A stretch of DNA of 64,000 nucleotides, taken from assembly GCA_001898225.1 (NCBI GenBank), contig MKTJ01000046.1:1-64000 (forward strand). Reading direction: 5' to 3'. The translations under genes were made by a program, and so were the position numbers. Shown here piece after piece: positions 23,758-32,454 of the stretch. The first letter of the stretch is position 1. Every line of letters begins with the position of its first letter. The notes beneath the pieces were generated by a model. That model saw only the letters and a list, made by a program, of their open reading frames with translations. It was not told where the DNA came from and made no database searches. This DNA is from Chloroflexi bacterium 54-19. GTDB taxonomy: Bacteria; Chloroflexota; Chloroflexia; Chloroheliales; Chloroheliaceae.

Positions 23758-24342
23758 ATGGGACAAAATGTAGGCGTCTTCGTAGACGTTTCCAATTTGT
23801 TTTATTCAGCTAAAAGCGCCGGGGTGGAAGTTAATTACTGCCGCCTGCTGGATTACGCGACCAGGGGCCGTGATTTAATCCGAGCCTGCGCTTATACCGG
23901 CATTGACCCTGACAACAACAGCCAGAAGAAATTCATTGATTTTCTAAGCGCGAACGGTTACAAGGTTATCTGCAAGGACATTCACAAGTACGATACCGGG
24001 CGTATCAAAGCAAACCTGGACATCGAAATCGCCGTGGACATGATGCTGCTGGCGCAGAACATTGACGTGGCGGTACTGGTCAGCGGCGATGGCGACTTCG
24101 CCCGGTTGGTCCGCGCCATCCAGGATAAAGGGGTGCGCTTCGAACTGGTCAGCTTCGGCATCAGCACTTCGAACGAGTTGATAAACCTGGTGGACCATTT
24201 CACCGAAATTTCGACTATTCCTGACATCTTCCGCAACGGTGGTTGCCGGACTCCTAACATGAATTTGGACCTGGAACGGCAGCTTGCCAACCAGCACCAG
24301 AACATGCCCTATATCAGCTTGCCGCACGGGGTAGGAAACTAA
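23758..24342 (+). CDS. NYN-domain (PIN-like) putative ribonuclease, LabA/DUF88 type
   Basis: A 194-residue NYN protein. The acidic metal site is complete: Asp10 and Asn13 in VFVDVSNLF, Asp88 and Asp94 in NLDIEIAVDMM, and Asp111/Asp113 in VSGDGDFARLV. NYN domains are PIN-like nucleases acting on RNA; the LabA group is also tied to gene expression control. The C-terminal 40 residues after DHFTEIS are not recognised. GAGGTGG precedes the ATG. The FemAB gene follows after 4 bp. Confidence 0.88.
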   Translation: MGQNVGVFVDVSNLFYSAKSAGVEVNYCRLLDYATRGRDLIRACAYTGIDPDNNSQKKFIDFLSANGYKVICKDIHKYDTGRIKANLDIEIAVDMMLLAQNIDVAVLVSGDGDFARLVRAIQDKGVRFELVSFGISTSNELINLVDHFTEISTIPDIFRNGGCRTPNMNLDLERQLANQHQNMPYISLPHGVGN

Positions 24343-24346
24343 CCTG

Positions 24347-25462
24347 GTGCAAGCTGAACTTCAGTTGACTTCGACTATCCTGGCCGGGCCCGATTACCGG
24401 GACCGCTGGGATAGTTTTGTTTCCGGGCACCCGAAGGGCCACCTTTTGCAAAGCTGGGCCTGGGGCGAATTTAAGGCGCAGCATCGCTGGCCCGTCGAGC
24501 GCGTCCTGGTGAGCGATGCCGATGGTAAACCCCTGGCCGGGGCGCAGATTCTTTTCCGGGAAGTGGCCGGGGTCGCGCTGGCTTACGTGCCAAAAGGCCC
24601 GGTGGTGGACTGGCAGGACCGCCCGGTTGCCGATGAACTGGTGCGGGTTATCCGGCAGGCCACCCGCAAACACCACGCTCTCTACCTGAAAATCGAGCCA
24701 AACGAATTGGAAGACCCGGCCCTGGCTGCTCTACTGGCGGAGCGGTACGGTTTCCAGGTTTCAAGCGAACATATCCAGCCTGTCAGCACTATTCGAGTGG
24801 ATTTATCCGGCCCATTGGGTGATTTGGACGCTAAAAAGGAACAACCGGGCACTTTATTGGGCCGGATGGATCATAAACACCGCTACAATATACGGTTAGC
24901 GCGTAAGCGAGGTATAACCTGCCGGTTGGCCGAACCTGCCGACTTTGGTACTTTCTACCAGCTTATGGTCGTAACCGGGCAGCGCGATAAGTTTGGGGTA
25001 CACACCGCATCTTACTACCGGGACGCCTGGGAAATCTTCAAGAACTCGCCAAAGGGTAATGCGGCGGTAGTCCTGGCCGAAAAAGAAGGAAAAGTACTCG
25101 CCGCAGCCGTGGCCTTTGCTTTCGGTGAGGAATCAGCTTACCTGTACGGAGCAAGCAGCGATGAAGACCGCCGCGATATGCCGACTTACCTGGTTCAATG
25201 GACCGCAATGCTTTGGGCGAAGGAGCAAGGGGCAAAATATTATGACTTCTGGGGTATTCCCGAAGAAGTCGGCAAGGCCGGGGTCGAACTTGAAAACGAC
25301 AAGCTAGAGCAGAAGAACATCCGCGAAGATTTGTGGGGGGTCTATCGTTTCAAACAGGGTTTTGGTGGAGAGGTCGTGCGGTACGCCGGGGCCTTTGACC
25401 TGCCCTACAATCGCCCCCTCTACAAAGCCTGGCAAAAGGTTCAGAAGTACGTTGACCGTTAA
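24347..25462 (+). CDS. FemAB-family peptidoglycan bridge aminoacyltransferase
   Basis: A 371-residue protein with two GNAT-like folds as in FemX/FemA enzymes, which add amino acids from aminoacyl-tRNA to the lipid II peptide. Landmarks: LLQSWAWGEFKA near 40, the HKHRYNIRLARKRGI helix at about 180, and YYDFWGIPEE and YRFKQGFGGEVVRYAGAFD near the end. Start is GTG, 4 bp after the NYN gene stop. The stop codon lies inside a palindromic repeat element (25457-25498) whose hairpin may act as terminator. The next gene, a GT39-like membrane protein, fits an envelope theme. Confidence 0.9.
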   Translation: MQAELQLTSTILAGPDYRDRWDSFVSGHPKGHLLQSWAWGEFKAQHRWPVERVLVSDADGKPLAGAQILFREVAGVALAYVPKGPVVDWQDRPVADELVRVIRQATRKHHALYLKIEPNELEDPALAALLAERYGFQVSSEHIQPVSTIRVDLSGPLGDLDAKKEQPGTLLGRMDHKHRYNIRLARKRGITCRLAEPADFGTFYQLMVVTGQRDKFGVHTASYYRDAWEIFKNSPKGNAAVVLAEKEGKVLAAAVAFAFGEESAYLYGASSDEDRRDMPTYLVQWTAMLWAKEQGAKYYDFWGIPEEVGKAGVELENDKLEQKNIREDLWGVYRFKQGFGGEVVRYAGAFDLPYNRPLYKAWQKVQKYVDR

Positions 25463-25498
25463 ACGTTTGCCCTAAAGGGCACGAAACAACGTTAAACG
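25457..25498 (+). repeat. Palindromic repeat element, copy A
   Basis: Two copies of CGTTAAACG (25457-25465 and 25490-25498) flank the hairpin GCCC-TAAA-GGGC (25469-25480). CGTT-N-AACG is itself a palindrome. The element overlaps the FemAB stop codon. Copy B of the same architecture lies 100 bp downstream inside the next gene. Confidence 0.65.
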
Positions 25499-25551
25499 GA
25501 AAAACAAAAAAATCTCCTATCCGGTAATTTCTAGCAGTTTGAATCTCCAAT

Positions 25552-27351
25552 ATGTTTAACGCCCATTCCACACCCTTACAACAAACTACAACTGAGGAGC
25601 CACGTTCAACGCGCCCTTTATGGGCGAACGTTCAACGTTTAAGGGGGCTGGCCCTTTGGGCGCGGACGCATTGGGCCGGGTTGACCTTGAGCCTGATTTT
25701 GCTGGCCGGGGCGGTCCTGCGGCTCTATATCCTCTTTAAGTCGCACGGAATCGGGGACGGTGATGAAGCCCTGACCGGCGTAATGGCCCTCGACATTCAA
25801 AAGGGGGAGTTCCCGGCTTTTACCTACGGCCAGCCTTACATGGCCGCCACCGAAGCCTATTTCACGGCCATGGTCTACTACCTGACCGGCTTTCATAGTT
25901 GGGGCATGAAGGTATTGCCGTTTCTGGTATCGCTTGGACTCATCTGGCTAAATTATTTGCTGGGTCGCCGTTTTCTCGATAGCAAACAGGCCGGCCTGTT
26001 TGCCGCCGCCCTTACGGCTGTCCCTTCGCTTTATTTCGCGGTCCTGGGCCTGCGGGCCTACAACCACTCGACCGAAACGATGTTTGGCGGCCAACTTCTC
26101 ATACTGGTAGCCGGGGCTATTTTGTGGGGTAAGCCGAAAGATGAAGCGAACCAGAAGGCCTGGAAATGGGGCTATACCCGCCGCGAATGGCTGCTGTGGC
26201 TGGCGTTAGGGCTGGTGGCCGGGGTGAATTTTTACGGGCACGGCCTGTCGCTCTTTTTCTTTGTGCCGGTTATCTTTTTCCTTTTCCTGAAAGATAAACT
26301 CTTTTTCGTAAGGCCGACCGCCGCCGCAACCATCCTTGGTTTTCTTGTCGGGAGCTTTCCCTGGTGGCTCTACAATCTGCTGACGAACTGGCATACCCTC
26401 GGCTATTACTTCAAACCGGCGGACCCCAACAAGAAGCCCGCCCTGGATGTGCTGGGGCATTTCTTCGGCTATTCCTGGCCGCTTTCAACCGGCGCTTTTA
26501 ACTACTGGTTCGTGACCCCCGTGGTTATCGGGATTTTCCTGAACGTGGTTTTTTCGCTGGCGATTATCGGCTGGGTGGTGGCACGCTGGCGGGGCCTGGT
26601 GGGGTGGTTCTGGCTCTCCTTTGGCCCATCCAAACCTGTTGACCTTTTACTCCTGACCGCCCTTCTGATGCCTCTCCTGTACCTTTTATGGGGGTTCGGG
26701 AACGTAGCCTTCACCGACCTTGATACGACCGGGCGCTATCTCTTGCCCCTCATGAGTATCCTGCCGGTGCTGGTCGGTGGGGGCCTTGCAAAGTTTTTCG
26801 AAAGTTTCCCCGGCAAAATCCCGGCTTTACATAACTGGAAAGAAACCCGTCAAAAAGGGGTTTACTATGGCCTGGGCATTATTTTATTGGTGGCAATACT
26901 TGGCGGGAATTTGTGGCTCTACCGGGGGGTGGACTACCCCTCGGTCTTCCAATCGCCCTACTTTCCCCAGATAAGGCCGCCACTGGATAACGGGCCGCTG
27001 ATAAATTATCTTAAAAGCCAGGGAATCGAGTACGCTACCTGCAATCACTGGGTCGGCAACCGCATCATTCTCGACTCGGCGGAAGCGGTTAAATGCGTTG
27101 ATTATCACGACCTTTCGGTGGGCGGTCTCGACCGTTTTGAGAAATACAGCCAGGCTATCAAACAGCCGGGTTTGCGGGTCGCCTTTGTGTTGTTGAACCT
27201 GGATGATGGGGCGGTTCCAATGGAAAAACGGCTCCAACAGCTTGGTGTGACCTATACCCGGCACGATTTTCTGCCTTATATCGTGATAATCCCAACCTCG
27301 CGCCCGGTCAGCCCAGACGAGGTTATCGAACAACTCCACTATCCGCTTTAA
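25552..27351 (+). CDS. GT39-like multi-membrane-spanning glycosyltransferase
   Basis: A 599-residue integral membrane protein of the GT-C superfamily (ArnT/PMT-like, GT39/GT83). After a cytosolic lead the first membrane segment is around 40-62; SHGIGDGDEALTG at about 65-77 is the expected first extracytoplasmic loop with acidic catalytic residues, and the Tyr-rich GQPYMAATEAYFTAM loop follows. About ten to twelve segments follow, with a C-terminal periplasmic domain after about 475. Such enzymes use polyprenyl-phosphate sugars. Residues of about 18-29 are encoded by copy B of a palindromic repeat (25603-25637), so the N-terminus has been altered by repeat insertion. No clear ribosome site precedes the ATG. 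Confidence 0.82.
   Translation: MFNAHSTPLQQTTTEEPRSTRPLWANVQRLRGLALWARTHWAGLTLSLILLAGAVLRLYILFKSHGIGDGDEALTGVMALDIQKGEFPAFTYGQPYMAATEAYFTAMVYYLTGFHSWGMKVLPFLVSLGLIWLNYLLGRRFLDSKQAGLFAAALTAVPSLYFAVLGLRAYNHSTETMFGGQLLILVAGAILWGKPKDEANQKAWKWGYTRREWLLWLALGLVAGVNFYGHGLSLFFFVPVIFFLFLKDKLFFVRPTAAATILGFLVGSFPWWLYNLLTNWHTLGYYFKPADPNKKPALDVLGHFFGYSWPLSTGAFNYWFVTPVVIGIFLNVVFSLAIIGWVVARWRGLVGWFWLSFGPSKPVDLLLLTALLMPLLYLLWGFGNVAFTDLDTTGRYLLPLMSILPVLVGGGLAKFFESFPGKIPALHNWKETRQKGVYYGLGIILLVAILGGNLWLYRGVDYPSVFQSPYFPQIRPPLDNGPLINYLKSQGIEYATCNHWVGNRIILDSAEAVKCVDYHDLSVGGLDRFEKYSQAIKQPGLRVAFVLLNLDDGAVPMEKRLQQLGVTYTRHDFLPYIVIIPTSRPVSPDEVIEQLHYPL
25603..25637 (+). repeat. Palindromic repeat element, copy B, inside coding sequence
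   Basis: CGTTCAACG at 25603-25611 and 25629-25637 flanks CGCCC-TTTAT-GGGCG (25612-25626). Same plan as copy A, in the 5' end of the GT39-like gene, read through in frame. Confidence 0.65.
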
Positions 27352-27426
27352 ATTTTCCCTATGGGTATAATAAAATAAGCAAAAGGAGCCTGGCTGGAAA
27401 GAATTTCATTCCGGTCTTTTAGGAAG

Positions 27427-27981
27427 ATGTCTGGTGATCTTGTAGTCTTTAATTGGAGACAGCCTTTTACTTTTTATGCTGAAACCAAATTGTTGCTGAA
27501 TAATTCAGAAGTGGCTGCTGTAATCCGTCGTGAAGAGATTGGTACAACCATAGAGACGGCCTATAATAAATGGTATCTCAAGCAGGTTGGGATAATACGG
27601 ACAACTATTCTGTTAAGAAATATCCAAACAGGTCTAACAGAAGCGGTTTATAAAGCCAGTTGGAGCAACGGTGGGGTTATGCGGTTCGGCCAGGAAAATA
27701 AAAAATTTACCTGGCGAGATAATGGTTCTAAAAAATTTGATTGGTTGGATGAAGAAGGTAAAAGTTGGGGTAAGTTTCAACTTGAATTTAGCAAAAAGGG
27801 AAAACTCGGCATACTTGAAACAACCGGGGAAAAGTTGGACCAAAATGAATTTGAATTATTGTTGGTGCTGGGTTGGTATCTTTGTATCAACGAGTTGGGG
27901 TATGGTGGTGCTGGATATGAACGATTCCAGGATGGTACGCCCGGTAACGGTGGGTCTTTTCCATCCTCGAAAAGTTTTTAA
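27427..27981 (+). CDS. Hypothetical protein, AT-rich gene
   Basis: A 184-residue protein I do not recognise with confidence. It is mostly beta: alternating strands such as TFYAETKLLLNN, KWYLKQVGIIRTTILLRN and YKASWSNGG, then a hydrophobic FELLLVLGWYLCINELG segment near residue 145. This pattern recalls tubby-C/LURP-one-like barrels, but that is only a suspicion. The gene is clearly more AT-rich than its neighbours and its codons end more often in A/T, which suggests recent arrival or weak selection. It lies 75 bp after the GT39-like gene. Confidence 0.65.
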   Translation: MSGDLVVFNWRQPFTFYAETKLLLNNSEVAAVIRREEIGTTIETAYNKWYLKQVGIIRTTILLRNIQTGLTEAVYKASWSNGGVMRFGQENKKFTWRDNGSKKFDWLDEEGKSWGKFQLEFSKKGKLGILETTGEKLDQNEFELLLVLGWYLCINELGYGGAGYERFQDGTPGNGGSFPSSKSF

Positions 27982-28006
27982 ATTAGGAAGGTAAAATTAC
28001 CAGGGA

Positions 28007-28609
28007 ATGCAACCAACCGTAAATTCGAGCTTGCTTATGAATGAATTGAAACGACAAACCGCCCCACTGCACACAGCCCTGGAAAGCCGGGTCGATATTT
28101 TAAGCGAAGACTTATCGCTGGAACGCTATAAATTCATCCTCCAAAAGTTTTATGGCTTTTATTTACCCCTGGAAAACCAAATTGCTTCTCAAAATGGATT
28201 TGAAGCGTTGAACCTTGACCCCGCACCCCGCTGGAAGTTACCTCACCTGGTTTCCGACCTGGAAAAACTTGGCTTTTCGGCCACTGAGATTGAAGCTTTG
28301 CCGGTCTGCCCGGACCTGCCCGAATTGAACGCCCTCGCCCAGGTCCTGGGCAGCATGTACGTGCTGGAAGGGGCTACCCTCGGTGGGCAAATCATCCGGC
28401 GGGAATTGCGGAAACGGCCTGAATTGGGCCGGAAAGGTTGGTTCGATTTCTATAACAGCTATGGTGACAAAGTCGGGACGCGCTGGAAAGAATTTTGTGC
28501 CGCCCTGAACCGCTACGGTCAGGCTCACCCGGCAGTTGAAACTCACCGAGCTGTTGTCGAAGGGGCCGCCCAAACTTTCAAAAAGCTGGATGGTTGGTTG
28601 GCAGTTTGA
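28007..28609 (+). CDS. Biliverdin-producing heme oxygenase-like protein
   Basis: A 200-residue all-helical protein with the bacterial heme oxygenase (BphO/HmuO) pattern: proximal His22 in KRQTAPLHTALES and the distal-helix motif GSMYVLEGATLGGQ near 117-130. It should open heme to biliverdin, CO and iron with an electron donor. In many bacteria such genes supply biliverdin for bacteriophytochromes; none is in the window. The bidirectional terminator at 28629 follows. An in-frame ATG at 28037 is an alternative start. Confidence 0.82.
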   Translation: MQPTVNSSLLMNELKRQTAPLHTALESRVDILSEDLSLERYKFILQKFYGFYLPLENQIASQNGFEALNLDPAPRWKLPHLVSDLEKLGFSATEIEALPVCPDLPELNALAQVLGSMYVLEGATLGGQIIRRELRKRPELGRKGWFDFYNSYGDKVGTRWKEFCAALNRYGQAHPAVETHRAVVEGAAQTFKKLDGWLAV

Positions 28610-28628
28610 GTTATAAATGGATTGAACT

Positions 28629-28661
28629 AAAAGAGCGCCCTTTTTCCAGGGGCGCTCTTTT
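28629..28661. terminator. Bidirectional rho-independent terminator
   Basis: AAAAGAGCGCCC (28629-28640) pairs with GGGCGCTCTTTT (28650-28661); T-tracts on both strands. It separates the converging heme oxygenase and L,D-transpeptidase genes. Confidence 0.92.
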
Positions 28662-28683
28662 GATTCCGGAGAGTTAGAAACTC

Positions 28684-30327
28684 CTAGAAGACGTAGACGG
28701 TAGTACCGGCGGGCAACTTGAAGACAAGCCCGGCATCGTAGACCGTCGCGTTAACGCAGCCGTGGCTTTGCGGGTAAATACCATAGCTGGCGTGCCAGTA
28801 ACTTCCGTGGATCGCGTAATCCTGGTAGAAGTAACTGACGTTGCGAATGTCGTCAATGCTGTAGTAACCCGGCGCGGCTTTGTCGCTGGCCCCGCCGCTC
28901 ATGGTCTGCGAAGCCGGGCGATAGCTGCCGTTAATCTTGAAGGTGCCGGTCGGAGTCCGGTGGTCTTTGGTCGGGTCGTCGCTGGGGATACCCGTCGCCA
29001 CCATCGTTCTATACACTACCTGGTCGCCATTAAAGATAGCCATCATCTGTTTGCTCAAACTCACCGCTACCCAGGTGCCCGTGAAAGTCTTGGGTGGTTT
29101 TGGGAAATCGGGTACGGTATAGGGCGCGGTATAACCGCTGTAGACAAACAGGTCAGGGCTTTCGTAAATCTGGTACCAGGTCTTGTTATCGGGTTCGATT
29201 TCTTCACCGTCCACCGAGCGAATTACCTGGATGTGATTCCCTTTCACAGCTTGCTGCAAGAAAGGATGGTTCGAGGTACGCTCGACAATCGGCGCGGAGG
29301 AACTCGGCGCGGTGCGAATGTTCAGGGCATCGCCGGTCACGACGTACCAGGGCAAGCCGGTAACGGTGTTCGGCGGCTGCGGCTTGGAAGACGGCGGCAC
29401 ATCGCTAACGGTCGGCGCGCCGTTCGGGTAGCGCCAGCTAAGATAATGCCAGCCAACGTTGCCCATTTCGACTTTGTAGCCGTCCGGGTTCGAAGGAGTA
29501 TAGGTCAGGGTGCGGCGCTCGAAAGCCTGGAACATCACGTCTTTCATGACGCCACCGACTTTTACTTTGGTCCAGTAGGCCTCGGTTATCGGCAGACCGG
29601 TGCTAAAGAGCCAGTCGCTGATGGTGCCATCGGTGGTACTGCCGTCCGCGTTATAGATAGGGCCTTTGTTATTGAGAAAGTTCCAGAAACCGGTGGGAAT
29701 ACCCAGGCCGTTTTGCTGGACCGCGATTTTGGTCGCCGGGTCGTCTTTGTAATTTTCAAAATCGGCGCTACCGGTCGGGTTCCAGCTTAAATTGACGGCA
29801 TCCCCAACTTTTAACTTGCCTGGTTTGAGGTAGGCCCCGGCCAGACCGGCATAAGTCGGCCAGGTATTATCGGCGTCACCGGCAATCGGGATAGCGGATG
29901 GTCCAACGTTGGTAAAAAGTTTATCCCCATCCTGGCGACGGCCCGTAATCATTTCGACCACCAGAAGGCCGTTTGTGATGGTGGCTTTGGTCGGGTCGTT
30001 AACCTCCATGCGGGCTTTATCAAAATACTGCACTTCCCGCTTATTATTTGGTGAATCGGCATAGCTTTCCATGAAGCCGACGGTAATAGGCTGCGGGCCC
30101 CAATACCAACTCCGGGAGGTTTTGCCATCCACGATAGGTTTATCTGTCCGGCTCCAGTTAGCCGAGAACAAAGCGTTTGAAAAATCCGGAGCTTTGGTAG
30201 CAGCCGCCGAGACCGGCGCGCTTTCAAAGGCCAGTAATCCTACTGACATAAAAACAACCAGAGCCATGAGGATGCCTACCCGGTTTTCTGGTCGGTTTTT
30301 TACCCGGCTTATTATATTAATTGCCAT
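28684..30327 (-). CDS. Exported L,D-transpeptidase (YkuD) with large N-terminal domain
   Basis: A 547-residue exported protein. A signal peptide or anchor lies at about 15-42 (ILMALVVFMSVGLLAFESAP, then VSAAA). Residues 45-320 form a domain shared with the protein at 40514-41704. An SH3-like segment follows (about 335-405), then the YkuD catalytic domain (about 420-547) with the active site SHGCVNAT (Cys524) and upstream YAIHGSYWH. It should make 3-3 peptidoglycan cross-links or attach proteins to the wall. The SH3-like part probably binds wall. It is the last gene before the bidirectional terminator. Confidence 0.92.
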   Translation of the reverse strand: MAINIISRVKNRPENRVGILMALVVFMSVGLLAFESAPVSAAATKAPDFSNALFSANWSRTDKPIVDGKTSRSWYWGPQPITVGFMESYADSPNNKREVQYFDKARMEVNDPTKATITNGLLVVEMITGRRQDGDKLFTNVGPSAIPIAGDADNTWPTYAGLAGAYLKPGKLKVGDAVNLSWNPTGSADFENYKDDPATKIAVQQNGLGIPTGFWNFLNNKGPIYNADGSTTDGTISDWLFSTGLPITEAYWTKVKVGGVMKDVMFQAFERRTLTYTPSNPDGYKVEMGNVGWHYLSWRYPNGAPTVSDVPPSSKPQPPNTVTGLPWYVVTGDALNIRTAPSSSAPIVERTSNHPFLQQAVKGNHIQVIRSVDGEEIEPDNKTWYQIYESPDLFVYSGYTAPYTVPDFPKPPKTFTGTWVAVSLSKQMMAIFNGDQVVYRTMVATGIPSDDPTKDHRTPTGTFKINGSYRPASQTMSGGASDKAAPGYYSIDDIRNVSYFYQDYAIHGSYWHASYGIYPQSHGCVNATVYDAGLVFKLPAGTTVYVF

Positions 30328-30661
30328 TATGCTAATGAACCATCCTACAAAAAACTATCTGCACATCAACGGTAAAATTTGGTTCCGCACTTTCAAGGTT
30401 ACATTCCGGGCCATTGTACCATAAAAACCCCGGACAACAGCCTGGACCAAAGACTAATTTTTTGGTTATAACCTAAAATAAAGATTAGAAACCGATTAAA
30501 ATTCGATTAGATGAGGTACAATTTCTCCTCAAAAATGCTTCCGATTCTGGAAAGAAAGGCTGAAACGACAGTTTTCTCTTTCCGTACACTATTATTAACG
30601 TTTGAACCCCTATTTAGTTACGGTCAAACCGGCCCGAATTAAACTTTTGAGTGAGGTGGAT
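30328..30661. other. Intergenic region, little recognisable content
   Basis: Spacer between the L,D-transpeptidase start and the 3' end of a broken methyltransferase. A TACAAT on the minus strand (30413-30418) could be part of a weak promoter for the transpeptidase, without a convincing -35. The rest is AT-rich and I see no gene. Confidence 0.4.
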
Positions 30662-31135
30662 TTAAGAATCAGCCGGGATTTCGGCAATAACGTTTTCGAG
30701 AGCGCTGTTAGTCCCGGCCTGCCATTCTTCCCGGAAGGAGGGGTTGGATTGGAATTCGGACAGCAGACAGTAGGCTTCGACCACGAACGGACCGGGTCGG
30801 TAAAATGGTGGACGGCATTGGCACAAAACAGCAGGTCGAAAAGATTATCTCCAAAAGGAAGTTGTTCTGCCCGGCCCTGCACCAGGGGGATTTCAGGGTC
30901 AAGTTGCCGGGCCTGTTCGAACATACCGCTGGAAGGGTCCAGCCCACTACCAGGCCGCAAACTGCTTGAGAGTCTGCAACCAGTGGCCGGTACCGCACCC
31001 AACCTCAAGGACACTTGCGAGATGGCTGGCCTGGGCTAGGTCAAGGTGGGCCTGGGCGGTCCCGGTATGCGGGCTGGCGCAATAGCGCTGGTTATAACCT
31101 GGGGCAACCCGGTCGTAATTCACTCCTGGCGACAT
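30662..31135 (-). pseudogene. Frameshifted SAM-dependent methyltransferase
   Basis: The N-terminal part (31135 downward) reads NYDRVAPGYNQRY and VLEVGCGTGHWLQ, the class I methyltransferase opening and SAM-binding motif I, then hits a stop. The frame moves near 30945-30965 to one reading GLDPSSGMFEQAR, then QGRAEQLPFGDNLFDLLFC and VHHFTDP (motifs II-IV). A second shift near 30797-30810 gives FVVEAYCLLSEF, ending at 30662. At least two frame changes in a short gene argue for decay, though sequencing errors cannot be excluded. The usual C-terminal half is shortened as well. Confidence 0.8.
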
Positions 31136-31239
31136 ATCTCACCCGTAATTTTGTTTTTAGGGGCGGGCAGTGTAATATTATCTAAACTAGATTACCGCCT
31201 TGCCGCCACATTATGAGATAGAAGGGTTCTTCAAAATTC

Positions 31240-32448
31240 ATGCCGATTGACCCGTTAAAATTTAGCCTCAAACTGGACGACCAGCGCGCCCACATCCAGC
31301 GCCGGATTCAAGACCGCCAGGATAATTTGCAGGCAGCCCTGGCGGCTTACCGGGAGTGTTCCCCGGCCACCTGGAACGAGCTGGCGACCACTACCCAGAC
31401 CAACTATAACCTGGCCTACCTGGCCGAGTCCGGCCCCGCGGCGTCTCTGGTGGAAAATAAGGCGGTCGAGGACGGCCCGGCGGATTATACGGTCGTGGCA
31501 ACCGATAGCAGCCCCATGCCACCAGACCGCCACGGCGGGATGGCCGCCTTTCACCTGATAAACCTGGGCCTGGTGATGTTACGTTACGGGTCGGAGGCCG
31601 GGGCCGAACTGGAAAATTTCCCCCTGGTCTATTTCGATATGCTGGACGAGGAAGGCAGCGAGGCAAACGCGGCCCAGTTGATAGACATGCGGGCCTCGGT
31701 CGAGGAATTGCGGGCCGGGATGGAGTTGGCTCGCCAGTTCCGGGCCGACCTTATTCTGCGGGACGGGCCGCTCTCGCTCTGGACCAACGCCCGCGATACC
31801 GGGGAAGGCGGCAAGCGGCTCCGTGACGAATATTTTTACCTGTTGGAAAAGCAAAAAGACGAAGGCGTACCGCTATTTGGGTATATTTCGAGCGCCCACA
31901 GCCAGGTTGTTATAAACACTTTGAACCTGTACCTGGAAGAACTGCCGCCCAGCCTGTGGTCGGGGCTGGATGAAGTAGTTTCCACCGGCGGGCCGAAGGT
32001 TAAGGCCCGTAAAGCCAGGTCTCAAACGCCGGGCGGTATCTTTGCGCGGGCCGGTCTGGTGGACGCCGATTTGTTCCGGCTGCTATTAAAACCGGGCGAA
32101 CGCGGCCCCATCTTTAAGACCTCGATTGGCCGTAAACCGGGCGAGGCCCACAAACAGGTGCTTGAGACCTGTTTCACCTACTATCACACCCCTTATAGCG
32201 GTGAAATCGCCCGAATTGAGTTTGGCGACTGGCTACTCGAAGAACCGGCTTTGCTGGATAAGGCCCTGGGTTTGGTCCAGAACCAGTATCACGCCGGACA
32301 GGGTTACCCTGTGGCCCTGATGGAGGCCCACGAACAGGCCGTCCTGCGGGGCGGAGACCGGGCTTTAATCCGGGATATGCTCGAACAGGAAGGGCTGCTT
32401 GAGGAAGAATCGGAAAAGGGCCGCTCCAAGAGGTTGCGCGGCCTTTAG
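31240..32448 (+). CDS. NurA-domain DNA repair nuclease
   Basis: A 402-residue NurA-family protein. The metal-binding strand is seen as VVATDSSPM (about 85-93), preceded by a long N-terminal helical region, and further NurA blocks are LILRDGPLSLW (second acidic strand, about 168) and LFGYISSAHS. NurA is a 5'-3' nuclease that works with the HerA translocase in end resection in archaea; bacterial homologues occur in thermophiles and Chloroflexi-like groups. No herA is in the window. The stop codon is 6 bp from the converging APH-like stop. Confidence 0.82.
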   Translation: MPIDPLKFSLKLDDQRAHIQRRIQDRQDNLQAALAAYRECSPATWNELATTTQTNYNLAYLAESGPAASLVENKAVEDGPADYTVVATDSSPMPPDRHGGMAAFHLINLGLVMLRYGSEAGAELENFPLVYFDMLDEEGSEANAAQLIDMRASVEELRAGMELARQFRADLILRDGPLSLWTNARDTGEGGKRLRDEYFYLLEKQKDEGVPLFGYISSAHSQVVINTLNLYLEELPPSLWSGLDEVVSTGGPKVKARKARSQTPGGIFARAGLVDADLFRLLLKPGERGPIFKTSIGRKPGEAHKQVLETCFTYYHTPYSGEIARIEFGDWLLEEPALLDKALGLVQNQYHAGQGYPVALMEAHEQAVLRGGDRALIRDMLEQEGLLEEESEKGRSKRLRGL

Positions 32449-32454
32449 GTCGTT

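Noticed and set aside
28762..29790. 342-codon plus-strand ORF opposite the L,D-transpeptidase
   Set aside because: The minus strand carries the YkuD active site and signal peptide; the plus reading gives Arg/Val-rich sequence without a fold.
30602..31039. 145-codon plus-strand ORF over the broken methyltransferase
   Set aside because: The minus strand shows methyltransferase motifs in three frames; the plus ORF has no family features.
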